From positions 2,166,001 through 2,230,000 of the forward strand of contig NZ_CP045482.1 in NCBI RefSeq assembly GCF_009729015.1: a stretch of 64,000 nucleotides of DNA. The letters run 5' to 3'. The DNA comes from Acidianus ambivalens. Lineage in GTDB: Archaea > Thermoproteota > Thermoprotei_A > Sulfolobales > Sulfolobaceae. The notes beneath the pieces are model-generated. The model was not told the DNA's origin. It made no database searches and worked only from the letters and a program-made list of their open reading frames with translations. Shown piece by piece: positions 42,984-52,552 of the stretch (within the stretch, counting starts at the first letter, position 1; each line of letters opens with the position of its first letter). A program made the translations under genes and the position numbers.

Positions 42984-43112
42984 TTATTTATTCTCTTTCT
43001 TCTTTGATGAGATTTTATGGGCTTCTTCCTTTACTTTATCTCCTGCTTTATTTGCACTATTTTCTACGGATTTTGCTGTATCTTTAATTTTATCTTTTAC
43101 ACTTTTTGTCAT
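42984..43112 (-). CDS. 42-residue Lys-rich small protein
   Basis: ATG at 43112, TAA at 42984. The product is highly charged and helical (KSVKDKIKDTAKSVENSANK, then KAGDKVKEEAHKI), with an 11-residue-like periodicity of Lys, Asp and Ala resembling short LEA/CsbD-type stress peptides. Too short for firm assignment, but its composition is unlike random AT-rich DNA and a promoter-like AT tract lies upstream. Confidence 0.45.
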   Translation of the reverse strand: MTKSVKDKIKDTAKSVENSANKAGDKVKEEAHKISSKKKENK

Positions 43113-43360
43113 ACTTACATATATAGTTTTTCTAATATATAACTTTTTGGATATGTGGTCTTAAATTGTTAATGATTAAAAACTAACTTAATATACCATT
43201 TATCATTTCTTTTAATAGCATATATTTATATGTAATTTTTTGTCAATATATACTATTAATCTTCAGATTTATTATAACCGATAAAGTCTAAACTTTTTAT
43301 GATTTTGTAAATTTAAAGATGAATAATTTTTTTAACTCCATATTAGTTATATTTTTAGGT

Positions 43361-44219
43361 ATGAATTTAAATTCTCATATTTTGCTTGGAATAGCTGTAG
43401 GAATTGCCTTTTTTCATAGTCCTGAAATAGCTATTCTCATAGGTATCGGGGCCGCATTACCCGATCTAGATAGGGAATATATACTTACTAATAAATTGAG
43501 CCTTGCGAAACATCAATTACATAGAGCACTTTTCATAATGTATTTTTTGCCTTGTTAGTATACCTTATCAATATCTTGGAATTGGAGTAATTACTCATAT
43601 ATTATTGGATATGCTTACTTCGCCTGCTGATAGAGGCGTAGAGATACTGTTTCCATTGGGTCGGTTAATTAAAGATTTTCACTTAGATTACGATGGGATT
43701 ATAAAAAATAAGAATGGCTTATTATGGTATATTGAAGATCCGATAAGAATAATTAAAATTACGTCAGATAAGGATCTTATACCTTCTTTCACTAAATCTC
43801 CATGGATAAGAGTTTATGGCCCTTTTAAGAATAGTAGAATAGCAGATTGGACTATTTTCTATTCCTCCATAATATTTTTGGTTCTTTTTAATATAGATGA
43901 TCTTCAAAAATTTGTAATTCAATTGACTAGTTCAGTAATACTTCATTATCCACTTATTTTTGGAATAACATTATTTTATTCTGGAGGAGAAATATGGAGA
44001 AGAAAATTCCAAAGAAGTGGAAAATATAGGAGCATAATAGCTCTAGTCATGATTATAGGAGTAGCATTTCTATTATATGGAATCGTAATTTCCATTCATG
44101 TATTAGCTTTTTCTGAATATTCATTAAAACTAGGAGTAACTAGCTTAATTTCTACAATGCTCGGATTTGTTCTAGCATATATTCATGTAATAAAAAGGCA
44201 TAAATTAGCAATAATGTAA
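43361..44219 (+). pseudogene. Frameshifted DUF457/YdjM-like membrane-bound hydrolase
   Basis: Starts MNLNSHILLGIAVGIAFF with the family pattern (SHxLLG, ALPDLDREY, HRALF). The frame breaks after HRAL near 43530, and the family sequence continues in the next frame (HNVFF) and then, near 43545, in the third (IPYQYLGIGVITHILLDMLT, SPADRGVEILFPLG). That part stays open to 44219 and adds four TM helices. Restoring one T in each of the runs at 43530-43533 and 43542-43548 joins all parts. It could be a real pseudogene or homopolymer sequencing errors. Family members are predicted metal-dependent membrane hydrolases. Confidence 0.7.
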
Positions 44220-44671
44220 ATTTAAGTATATTAAAAGTAACCATACAATTAATATTTTATTAGTTTCCTTTACTTAGTGTTCGATACAATCTTTATTGTA
44301 GGCTTTATTTTTATTAGTTTTAAATTTTCTCTAATATATTCTATATTTTTGAGCTTGTACAATAATTTATCTATATTTTTAAAAGACATATCTTTATTTT
44401 CTCTAATTTCTATTGATTAAAATAATTAATTTATCATATAAACTATAAAAAGTTTTTAGATTATCTACTTAATTATGTTTATTCTTTCAGATAATCGACG
44501 TGTATACATGATTATTAATTAAATATTATTCAAAGTAGGGTGAAATCTTTGTATATCATAAGAGATTGCTAAATAAAAGTTAAATATAACTTATATAAAT
44601 AAAAGTTTTTTCCTTATATTCCATTATTAATAGATTTATTTAATTATAATACAGATTTAGCTTGATAAGCC
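44220..44671. other. 450-nt AT-rich spacer with promoter region of the propeller gene
   Basis: No convincing protein or RNA gene. Two TATA-like stretches lie near the downstream gene: CTTATATAAATA near 44590-44600 and an AATTATAA stretch about 25-30 nt before the ATG at 44672, the latter placed for a leaderless transcript. A 39-codon minus-strand frame (44270-44389) is present but unsupported. The length suggests additional regulatory sites upstream of a strongly regulated gene. Confidence 0.5.
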
Positions 44672-46888
44672 ATGCTAAAAAGAAGATTAGTTGAAAGTTT
44701 CCTAATCATGGCAATATTAGTTGGAGTAGCCTCAAGTGCCTATTTATTGTCCCAGACTCATCCAACTACTGCACAGCCTAACTATCTTAAAGACGCGCAA
44801 TGGGTTCCTCCATCTGCAGTGAAGCCTGGAGAATGGGTTAAGGTAACTAATCAAGATTTCGCTCCAGTAAATAAGACAGAGGTATTCTTAGATGGATGGA
44901 TAGGTTGCCACGTAGCAGCTATGGATTCATGGCTAATATTTTATGTTCTATCTCATTATGGTTTTAATTTTACATATGAATTTCATACTTCAGATCCTTA
45001 TAGAACTCCGCCTAATGTTCCAGGGTTAATATTTGAAGGATATAAGGCTCCAAAGAATTCACCAATAATTTTCGATTGGATCTATATGTATAATCAATAT
45101 TTAAATGAAGCTTTATTGCCTACTCCACAACCTATGAATTACAGTATAAGTAACACTATTGCAATATATTATGGATTAATGGAACTTAAGGAATTTGCGC
45201 CCCAATGGGTTTACAATATTGCAGTAACTTATAACGTACCTATAGTTGGCCAATATAAATCACCACCTCACGTAGTCACGATGTTAATAGTCACTGGACC
45301 TAATGGGACATGGCTATTGCTAGGTCCTTCATATCCTCCAAGTGCTATAGATAAATTGACTCCAGAAGAGGTAATGGAAGAGTTAATAACACAAAGTAAT
45401 CCTGAGCTAATGAAGGCCATCTATCAGTTTTGGCAAATACTGAATGAGTCAATGGGCAAACCTTCAGTTGCAGTCTCTGTCTGCGTCCAAGCTGAGGAAA
45501 TAACCAGTTACTTACACGGTTTCGGATTTACAACTTATTACTATCCCTGCAATTATCCTAAGGAGGCTACTGGACCATCGTGTTGGATTATGTATGCAAA
45601 CAGTGAATGTAGAAATCCAGTTTTCTCTGGTGATCTTAATACATCTTGGATATATCAACAAATGAATGCCTTCCAATATGGAAACATAACTGCTTGGGAA
45701 GAGGATATTAAGCTTTTAGGCTCTGAATTTGGCTCTGGTTATGAGCAGGCAGCTGGAGACGCCGTAGGTCCGTCATTTGCTAATGGAATAGTATATGTAG
45801 GTTCAGATAGTGGACAATTATATGCTATAAATGCATATACTGGGAAGGCAGTATGGATCTTAACTACTCCAGCAGCAGTAATAATGTCAGAGCCAGTAGT
45901 TTATCATGGTTTAGTTTACGTAGGTCTTGGTCCGGCAACATTTACCTATGAACAAGGTAAGCTAAACGCCTATGGAGGAGGCCATAGAGGTTTATATACT
46001 GGATTAACCGGGTTATTAGCAGTTAATGCGTCTACTGGCGTACCTAAGTGGTTATTCTTAACAAAATCTCAAGCAATGCCTACTCCAGTAGCATATAACG
46101 GTATGGTAATATTTGATGATGGAGATGGAAACGTTTACGCATTAAATGCACCTAATGGCCAGTTAATTTGGAATTATTCATATGATGGTAGTGCTAACAT
46201 GGCAAGCTTAAATCTCTATATAGGTAAAGGATATGCATTAGTAATAACTGCATTTTCTCCAGGATATCCAGTTAATATGTCTGCTATAATTGCATTATAC
46301 GCAAATAATGGAACTCCTGCATACATAATTAAGGTGCCTTTTGCTTATGGATCTTCTGTAGGAGATGCAGTACCGGCAATTTATGGTTGCTATTTAGTTG
46401 ACAGCTTTATGGGATATCCAATATACCATGGAGTATACTTAAATCAAATATATGTTAGACAAGTACTATTAGTAGCAAACGTAACTAACGGTAAAATAAT
46501 ATATGTAGAGAATATAACAGGATATGGTCATCCTGGAGATGACAATAACGGATTTAGTCCATTAGTGTATAATGGCATAATTTATGTTCCTTCGCACATT
46601 AATAGAACAGTAGCTGCTTTCAATCTATCCACTGGAAAATTAATATGGGTCTCACCAAAACTTTATCATGCGTCGCTAGCTGATCAGCCAGTATACTATG
46701 ATGGTTATATAATAGTTCCAGACTTCGATCACATAGCAGTACTTAACGCTACTACCGGTCAATTAGTTAATAAGTACTACGTAGGTGTAGATTTAGGTAA
46801 AGACCAGCCAGTGATTGTAGGAAATGATTTAATAGATTCGTCAATATTTGGATATATTATAGCAGTTCCACTATGTCTAGTTCTATAA
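44672..46888 (+). CDS. Secreted protein: thioredoxin-like (DUF929-like) domain fused to PQQ-type beta-propeller; candidate tetrathionate hydrolase relative
   Basis: 738 residues. N-terminal signal peptide or anchor (about 10-35: LIMAILVGVASSAYLLS), then a ~300-residue domain with GWIGCHVAAMDSWLIFYVLS that resembles the Sulfolobales DUF929 thioredoxin-like family (GCxxCAAExW type). An eight-bladed PQQ-enzyme-like propeller follows (about 345-735) with repeated YVGSDSGQLYAINAYTGKAVW-like blades (shorter form: LYAINAYTGK, VYALNAPNGQ, VAAFNLSTGK). Tetrathionate hydrolases of Acidianus and Acidithiobacillus are secreted propellers of this kind, but they lack, to my knowledge, such a large N-terminal domain. 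Many N-glycosylation sites support extracellular location. Confidence 0.6.
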   Translation: MLKRRLVESFLIMAILVGVASSAYLLSQTHPTTAQPNYLKDAQWVPPSAVKPGEWVKVTNQDFAPVNKTEVFLDGWIGCHVAAMDSWLIFYVLSHYGFNFTYEFHTSDPYRTPPNVPGLIFEGYKAPKNSPIIFDWIYMYNQYLNEALLPTPQPMNYSISNTIAIYYGLMELKEFAPQWVYNIAVTYNVPIVGQYKSPPHVVTMLIVTGPNGTWLLLGPSYPPSAIDKLTPEEVMEELITQSNPELMKAIYQFWQILNESMGKPSVAVSVCVQAEEITSYLHGFGFTTYYYPCNYPKEATGPSCWIMYANSECRNPVFSGDLNTSWIYQQMNAFQYGNITAWEEDIKLLGSEFGSGYEQAAGDAVGPSFANGIVYVGSDSGQLYAINAYTGKAVWILTTPAAVIMSEPVVYHGLVYVGLGPATFTYEQGKLNAYGGGHRGLYTGLTGLLAVNASTGVPKWLFLTKSQAMPTPVAYNGMVIFDDGDGNVYALNAPNGQLIWNYSYDGSANMASLNLYIGKGYALVITAFSPGYPVNMSAIIALYANNGTPAYIIKVPFAYGSSVGDAVPAIYGCYLVDSFMGYPIYHGVYLNQIYVRQVLLVANVTNGKIIYVENITGYGHPGDDNNGFSPLVYNGIIYVPSHINRTVAAFNLSTGKLIWVSPKLYHASLADQPVYYDGYIIVPDFDHIAVLNATTGQLVNKYYVGVDLGKDQPVIVGNDLIDSSIFGYIIAVPLCLVL

Positions 46889-46945
46889 GTAAGCTTCTTT
46901 TTTAATTTTAGGCAATTTTTTAACCAAGCATATTTACAATATAGT

Positions 46946-47335
46946 ATGGGAGTATTTAAAAAAGAAAAAATATATCCTGGTCAACATAATTTACAAACAA
47001 TAATTCAAGAATTTACTCAATATCTACAAAACGATGGTTGGAAAGTTCAACAAAAGACGGAAGGTAATATAGCAATAATACAAGCTCAAAAAGGTGGTAT
47101 ACTTAGAGATATATTCGCAGCAGATAGAGCTTTACAGTTTTCCTTTGAACAGACACCAGAAGGACTAAAAGTAACTGTCGGAATAGGCAAATGGGTTCAG
47201 AACTTAGCAGTTACTGCAGTTGAGGCAATAATCTATTTGCCGTTATTGGCAGTTGATATTCCAGAAATGCTTTGGACGCAACATGTTGAGTCAAAGCTAA
47301 TGAAGGAATTAGATAGAATAGTTTCTTCTACATAA
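46946..47335 (+). CDS. Conserved-type hypothetical protein with amphipathic helix
   Basis: 129 residues. Small alpha/beta domain (LQTIIQEFTQYLQNDGWKVQ, beta strands to residue 90), then a hydrophobic stretch (AVEAIIYLPLLAVDIPEMLW) and a C-terminal helix. Similar short archaeal proteins are known to me only as uncharacterised. It follows the propeller gene by 57 nt. Function unknown. Confidence 0.5.
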   Translation: MGVFKKEKIYPGQHNLQTIIQEFTQYLQNDGWKVQQKTEGNIAIIQAQKGGILRDIFAADRALQFSFEQTPEGLKVTVGIGKWVQNLAVTAVEAIIYLPLLAVDIPEMLWTQHVESKLMKELDRIVSST

Positions 47336-47367
47336 TTTTATTATTTTTTGTAGTATAGTGTGTTCTT

Positions 47368-47781
47368 ATGAAAGGTTTAATAGCCGGTTTAATAATAGTA
47401 GTAATTATTTTAGCCATTGTCTACTATTTGTATACTGAAGGATATTTTTATTCTGTAGATATTAATGGCGTATACGTTACTATAGACTCAAATTTTCTTG
47501 GAATAAAGAACTCGTTACATGTATCATACTCTAATACAACGATTTCTGCACACGGAGATCAAGATATTACTCTAAAAATTTATTTGTATAACAATAATCC
47601 ATTACTCTCGGTGAAAGTTACTAACGTTAGCGTTTCTCATCCTTTTACTTTAATTTCTGCGACTCCAGTACCTTCTGAAATATCTCCACATAGCAATGAA
47701 ACCTTATGTATAGTAATTAAAACTCCTATGTGTAATTATGCAGGGGCCGTAGATATTATAATCTGTGCTACTGAAGGATGA
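47368..47781 (+). CDS. Membrane-anchored extracytoplasmic beta protein
   Basis: 137 residues. One N-terminal TM helix (GLIAGLIIVVIILAIVYYLY) is followed by an extracytoplasmic beta-sandwich-like domain (25-137) with NxS/T sites and Cys near the C-terminus (LCIVI, MCNYAG, IICATEG). It could be a pilin-like or cell-surface accessory protein. Third in a run after the propeller gene. Not recognised. Confidence 0.5.
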   Translation: MKGLIAGLIIVVIILAIVYYLYTEGYFYSVDINGVYVTIDSNFLGIKNSLHVSYSNTTISAHGDQDITLKIYLYNNNPLLSVKVTNVSVSHPFTLISATPVPSEISPHSNETLCIVIKTPMCNYAGAVDIIICATEG

Positions 47782-47790
47782 AAAATAAGG

Positions 47791-49239
47791 TTATTTACTT
47801 AGGTATTTTTCTCTTAAGTATTTTATGAAGTACTCAGGATTGTATGCATCTCCAAATGATCTAGTTAAGAGAACTTTAGGAGGATATATTGCTCCATATT
47901 TATGAATTTTTTCTCTTAAATACTCTTTGATTTCATTAAATTTCCTTTCTCTAACTTTTTCTAGAACATTAAACTTTGCGTATATCATGCCTGCAATTAT
48001 GTTACCTAATGTGTAAGTAGGGAAATAACCAAAACTTCCTCCACTCCAGTGTACATCTTGTAACACACCTTCAGCATCGTTTTTAGGTCTTATTCCTAAG
48101 TACTTTTCACTTAAGTCGTTCCACAAAGGTGGTATTTCGTCAACTTTTAGTTCTCCTGCAATTAGCCTTTTTTCTATTTCATACCTAATTGCTATGTGTA
48201 GGTTATAGGTAACTTCGTCTGCATCTACTCTTATTAAACTTGGCCTTACTACGTTAAAGTATTTATAAATTTCTTCTTCATCGTATTTTAAGTCAAGGAA
48301 CCTCTTTAATAATGGGTAAATGATTCCTACGAATTCTCTACTTCTACCTATTATATTTTCCCAAAATCTTGATTGAGATTCGTGCACTCCCATTGAAACT
48401 CCTTGTCCTACTGGAGTCATTTCCAAGCTTGGATCTATCTGCAGCTCATATATTGCGTGTCCGCTCTCGTGTATTACTGAAAACATAGTAGCTCTGAAGT
48501 CTTTTCCTTCATATCTAGTTGTTATCCTAACGTCGTCTGCAGAAATTCTTTGTGTAAATGGATGGGGCGAAATATCAATTCTAAATTTACTTCTAGGCAT
48601 TTCTAGAATATTTATTATCTCATCATTTACTTTTTTCATTACTTCTACATCATAAGTCATATCTTCTAGCGGATGATGTGTAGGATAATAACCAGAGGAC
48701 AAGATTTTCTCCAATATGGTCTTTAATTCTGGTAATAATGAAGAAAATACTTTGTCAGCATCATCAACTGTAAAACCTTCTTCATAAAGGTCTAATAGTG
48801 CATTATAAGGGTGTTTCTCGTAACCTAAGCTTTCGGCAATCTTTCTTTTTAGATCCACAATTTTTTCTAAATATGGTTTAAATATTGAGAAAATTGATTC
48901 ATTTCTTGCTTTTGACCAGGCTATGAAAGCTTCAGAAGTTAGCCTAGCTAATTCTTCGTCAATCTCCTTGGGTACCGCTCTATAATATTTTATTTCTCTC
49001 CGTAATACGCGTATAATTCCTCTTTCTTTATCGTCAAGCTTACTCTCATCTATTCTATCCACTTTTTCCGCAAGTTTCATTATTTCATTCCTTCTTAGTG
49101 TAATGAGCTGTGCTGTTGCTTCTCCTCTATATTTTGATCCTTCTTGCGGCATGTATGTTTCAAGATCCCAACCCATTAATGCTAAAGCGTGACCTAATGC
49201 CCAAGCTTTTTTGTATTCTTCTAAAATATCTTCAAGCAT
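47791..49239 (-). CDS. M32 family carboxypeptidase (carboxypeptidase Taq type)
   Basis: 482 residues, nearly all helical. Zinc site His257-Glu258-xx-His261 in VIHESGHAIYEL, with the family blocks DVRITTRY and GQGVSMGVHESQSRFWEN following. It removes C-terminal amino acids from peptides in the cytoplasm. Length is normal for the family (about 490-500). Convergent with the 47368 gene, gap 9 nt. Confidence 0.93.
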   Translation of the reverse strand: MLEDILEEYKKAWALGHALALMGWDLETYMPQEGSKYRGEATAQLITLRRNEIMKLAEKVDRIDESKLDDKERGIIRVLRREIKYYRAVPKEIDEELARLTSEAFIAWSKARNESIFSIFKPYLEKIVDLKRKIAESLGYEKHPYNALLDLYEEGFTVDDADKVFSSLLPELKTILEKILSSGYYPTHHPLEDMTYDVEVMKKVNDEIINILEMPRSKFRIDISPHPFTQRISADDVRITTRYEGKDFRATMFSVIHESGHAIYELQIDPSLEMTPVGQGVSMGVHESQSRFWENIIGRSREFVGIIYPLLKRFLDLKYDEEEIYKYFNVVRPSLIRVDADEVTYNLHIAIRYEIEKRLIAGELKVDEIPPLWNDLSEKYLGIRPKNDAEGVLQDVHWSGGSFGYFPTYTLGNIIAGMIYAKFNVLEKVRERKFNEIKEYLREKIHKYGAIYPPKVLLTRSFGDAYNPEYFIKYLREKYLSK

Positions 49240-49289
49240 AAATTAAGTAGCAAAGCAAGGTATAAAAATGCTAGTTTTTCTTTCAGTTT

Positions 49290-49562
49290 ATGGAAAATGC
49301 TATTGTAGTCGTTGTAGGAGCAGATAAGCCTGGAATAGTTGCAGGAATTTCGTCTAAACTTGCTGAAGAGAATGTGAATATAGTTGATATTTCACAGACA
49401 GTATTAAGAGGAATATTTGCAATGATAATGCTTGTAGATATATCAAAGAGTAAAGTTCCCTTGTCGGAACTTAGAAAGGAGTTGCAACAAAAGGGAAAAG
49501 AACTTAATGTTGAAGTCCTAGTTTATCACGAGGAAGTTTTTAAATACATGGAGAGGATATAA
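49290..49562 (+). CDS. ACT-domain protein (UPF0237)
   Basis: 90 residues forming one ACT domain (AIVVVVGADKPGIVAGISSK, then VDISQTVLRGIFAMIMLVDI). UPF0237 proteins are always small and are typically encoded directly before a UPF0210 gene, as here with a 1-nt gap. It probably binds a small ligand and regulates the partner. Purine-rich start region. Confidence 0.88.
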   Translation: MENAIVVVVGADKPGIVAGISSKLAEENVNIVDISQTVLRGIFAMIMLVDISKSKVPLSELRKELQQKGKELNVEVLVYHEEVFKYMERI

Positions 49563-49563
49563 A

Positions 49564-50901
49564 ATGAAATATTCTGCAGACGAAATAATTGAAGTTGTGA
49601 GAATGCTAAGCGAAGAAGACCTAGACATAAGGTCGGCTACGTTAAGTGTAAATACTTTACCCCTAATTTCTGACGACGTTAATAAAACTCTGGAAAAATT
49701 TAATTCTCTTAATCCTATCTTAGAAAAATTTTCATATTCTGTGGATAAAGTGAGCGAAAAATATGGGGTAAAAATAGTTACAAAAAGAGTAGCAGTTTCT
49801 CCTGTACAGTATTTTCTAGAGGTACTTGCAGAAAGCGACGGGATAAAAATAGGCGAAAAACTTGAAGAGCTTGCAGAGAAAAATGGAATAGATTATATAA
49901 GCGGTTACTCAGCATTTGCTGATAGAGGATTTACTAAAGGCTCTTTATCTGTCATAAATACTCTGGCAGAAGTTATGAACTCTACAAGAAGGTTAACTGG
50001 AATGATAAATGCAGCATCAACTTTCTCAGGATTAAATTCAGATGCTGTAAAGAAGTTCGTTGATCAAATTTTTAGTATGAAACCTGAGGCATCTTCTAGG
50101 GTCTCAATACTATCTAACGTTCCGCCTGATAGCCCTTTTGTTCCATCTGCTCATCACGGCATTGGAATGCCAGACATGATGATAAACGTTGCCGTAAGCG
50201 GGCCAGGAGTAATTGAAAATGCAATAAAGAGAAGTTCTCCTTCTTCGCTAGAGGAGTTGCACGACGTAATAAAGAGGTCTGCGTTTAAAATAAGCAGGCT
50301 TGGGGAATTAATAGGTAAGGCAGTCTCCAAGGAGATTGGAGTACCTTTCGGCTCTGTAGATCTTTCCCTAGCTCCATCCCCTAAGGTTGGTGATAGCGTT
50401 GCTGGAATAATTGAAGCAATGGGTATAGAAAAGATTGGAGGACATGGAAGTTTGTCAGCGTTAGCGATTTTAATGGACGCGATAAAAAAAGGTGGCTCAA
50501 TGGCAACTTCCCACGTAGGAGGGTTAAGCTCAGCGTTTATTCCAGTTAGTGAAGATTCTATTATGGCTGAGAGAGCACTAGAAGGTTATGTTGACTTCTT
50601 TACATTACTTGCTTTATCTTCTGTTTGTAATAGTGGTATTGATATGGTAGGGGTCAGTAAAAAGCAAGGAAAGGATAAAGTTATTGGATTAATTATGGAT
50701 GTACTTTCTTTAGGTATAACTTTAAATAAGATTCTTGGGGTTAGAGTAATTCCAGTAGATAGCGAGCCTGGGACTGTGATTGATTTAGGAGGACTTCTAG
50801 GGAAAGTTGTAGTAATGAGGCTAAAGGATGTAAGTGTTGAAAGATTTACTTCGCTTAATGGATTTATACCGAATACGATAAAAAGGTTAGAAGCTGGTTA
50901 G
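49564..50901 (+). CDS. UPF0210/DUF711 (PFL-like) protein
   Basis: 445 residues. Family blocks: IRSATLSVNTLPL, the FADRGFTKGSLSVINTLAEV region, VPPDSPFVPSAHHGIGMPDM and SLAPSPKVGDSVAGIIEAMG. The fold resembles pyruvate formate-lyase without the glycyl-radical loop; biochemical function is not established. Translationally coupled to the upstream ACT protein; the ACT/UPF0210 pair is conserved across bacteria and archaea. Confidence 0.9.
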   Translation: MKYSADEIIEVVRMLSEEDLDIRSATLSVNTLPLISDDVNKTLEKFNSLNPILEKFSYSVDKVSEKYGVKIVTKRVAVSPVQYFLEVLAESDGIKIGEKLEELAEKNGIDYISGYSAFADRGFTKGSLSVINTLAEVMNSTRRLTGMINAASTFSGLNSDAVKKFVDQIFSMKPEASSRVSILSNVPPDSPFVPSAHHGIGMPDMMINVAVSGPGVIENAIKRSSPSSLEELHDVIKRSAFKISRLGELIGKAVSKEIGVPFGSVDLSLAPSPKVGDSVAGIIEAMGIEKIGGHGSLSALAILMDAIKKGGSMATSHVGGLSSAFIPVSEDSIMAERALEGYVDFFTLLALSSVCNSGIDMVGVSKKQGKDKVIGLIMDVLSLGITLNKILGVRVIPVDSEPGTVIDLGGLLGKVVVMRLKDVSVERFTSLNGFIPNTIKRLEAG

Positions 50902-50937
50902 AAATATTTAATTATCATAAATACAAAGGTATTAACG

Positions 50938-51465
50938 ATGAGGAGTATAAAAATTTCAATACCAGTATCGCTAGTTACCTGGTGGCTTCCTTTAGTTGGC
51001 GGAGCAATAATAGGTTTTATTTCAGGCACAATTGAAAGGAAGATAGCCTCGGCTATAATTAGTGTAGGAATTACTTCGGCTATAGCCTCGACGTTTTACA
51101 TTTTACTTGGTTTTAAAGTACTTTATGTTCCGCTTTTGGGCAATCTCTTGCCAGTAATCTTAGTAATTTCCTCAGTAGTTAATTCTGCCTTAGCAGTTTT
51201 TGTAGCATATTTTATATCAACTAAAATGATAAGGTCAACTTTTGAAGGCAACAATGCTAAGATAGAATTTTATGCAAGGGATCAGGACGAAATAAACGAG
51301 AAACTAAATGAAATTGCTACGCAATGTAGTGAGCCTACTTATTCTTTTCATAGTGAGAATGAGGTAGAAGTTACTAGACGTTGTGAAGGGTTCACAATGA
51401 GGTACATTATAAGGAAAGAAGGCAAGTTATTCAAAGTTACACTCTTCATAAACGGTGATCAATAA
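50938..51465 (+). CDS. Membrane protein with C-terminal soluble domain
   Basis: 175 residues. Three TM helices in the first 100 residues (WWLPLVGGAIIGFISGTI, ASTFYILLGFKVLYVPLLG, VILVISSVVNSALAVFVAYF), then a cytoplasmic alpha/beta domain with Cys (QCSEPTYSFHSENEV). It follows UPF0210 by 36 nt and could belong to that transcript. No family recognised. Confidence 0.5.
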   Translation: MRSIKISIPVSLVTWWLPLVGGAIIGFISGTIERKIASAIISVGITSAIASTFYILLGFKVLYVPLLGNLLPVILVISSVVNSALAVFVAYFISTKMIRSTFEGNNAKIEFYARDQDEINEKLNEIATQCSEPTYSFHSENEVEVTRRCEGFTMRYIIRKEGKLFKVTLFINGDQ

Positions 51466-51468
51466 AGT

Positions 51469-52515
51469 TTACTTATAGTAAATGTTTTCTATATATTTTC
51501 TGTATTCTTCTGCGGTCTTATTCCAATCATATTTTAACGATTCTTCATAACTTTTTCTAGACAGTTCCTTCATAATATTTTCATCTTCTGTTATATAATC
51601 AATGTATCTTGCCATCATGTTAACGTCTTTGTAAGGAACAACAAAGCCGTTAATTCCTTGTTTTATTATCTCTGGCAAAGATCCAGTAGAATAAGCTATT
51701 GCGGGAGTACCACAAGAATTAGCTTCAACTATTGTCATTCCCCAGCCTTCTATAAAAGATGTAGACAATATTACCCAAGATTTTCTATATAACTCGATCT
51801 TTGTCTTTTCATCAATTTTTCCTAAGTATTGTATTCCTTCTTCTTTTGCTATTTTACTAAATTCGGTAGAAAGCTCTCCTCCTCCTGCAACTATGAATTT
51901 TACATTCTTATTTTTTATTCTTCTCTTTATCTCTATTATGTCAAAAGGATTCTTGTATTTCATCATCCTTCCTATCCAAAAAACTATAGGAATTTCACTC
52001 TTTATTCCAAGGTTAAACTTGTTATGGTCAACTCCATTGTAAATTACAGTTATTTTATTTTCGTCAACTCTCAATTTTTTTATTAAATCCTGCTTTGTAG
52101 TGTTAGATACTGAGATAATATATTTATAATTCCTTATTCTTCTTTCTGCAAGTCTTACTACTTCTGCTAAAATAGGATTTAGTTCAAATTTTACTACATC
52201 TTGATGAACGTGGTGAACTAGTGCTATTGCCTTATCATTAACTAGGTAAGAGAAGAAAGGTACAGCATGTGCCACACTATCTATCACTATTTCATGTCTT
52301 TTAGCTTCAATAAGTGAGTAAAAATGTAAAGTGAACTTATTTCCTTTTCTAACTATTTTTATTCCATCTATATACTCAGAATCCGGTCTCCCTTTTACTT
52401 TTTCTGATAGCCAAGTAACTTCTTTCAACCTCTTTCCAATCTCATAAATTACGTTTTCTGCACCACCAGCATTAGGGTGAAATGGGTCCCTATGATTTAT
52501 AAAAATAATATCCAC
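51469..52515 (-). CDS. Family 4 glycosyltransferase (GT-B fold)
   Basis: 348 residues from a GTG at 52515. N-terminal acceptor domain with DPFHPNAGGAENVIYEIGK; C-terminal donor domain with VFWIGRMMKYKNPFDII and the EX7E-type region FIEGWGMTIVEANSCGTPAIAY. Retaining transferase, likely for N-glycan or exopolysaccharide synthesis. Separate from the GT2 gene at 10950. Convergent with the 50938 gene, gap 3 nt. Confidence 0.88.
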   Translation of the reverse strand: MDIIFINHRDPFHPNAGGAENVIYEIGKRLKEVTWLSEKVKGRPDSEYIDGIKIVRKGNKFTLHFYSLIEAKRHEIVIDSVAHAVPFFSYLVNDKAIALVHHVHQDVVKFELNPILAEVVRLAERRIRNYKYIISVSNTTKQDLIKKLRVDENKITVIYNGVDHNKFNLGIKSEIPIVFWIGRMMKYKNPFDIIEIKRRIKNKNVKFIVAGGGELSTEFSKIAKEEGIQYLGKIDEKTKIELYRKSWVILSTSFIEGWGMTIVEANSCGTPAIAYSTGSLPEIIKQGINGFVVPYKDVNMMARYIDYITEDENIMKELSRKSYEESLKYDWNKTAEEYRKYIENIYYK

Positions 52516-52552
52516 GGAACTGTTTTATTCCTGAAAATTTTATCTTCTTTGT

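Noticed and set aside
44270..44389. 39-codon minus-strand frame with Lys/Ile-rich product in the spacer before the propeller gene
   Set aside because: No ribosome site or promoter, composition expected of random AT-rich DNA, no recognisable family.
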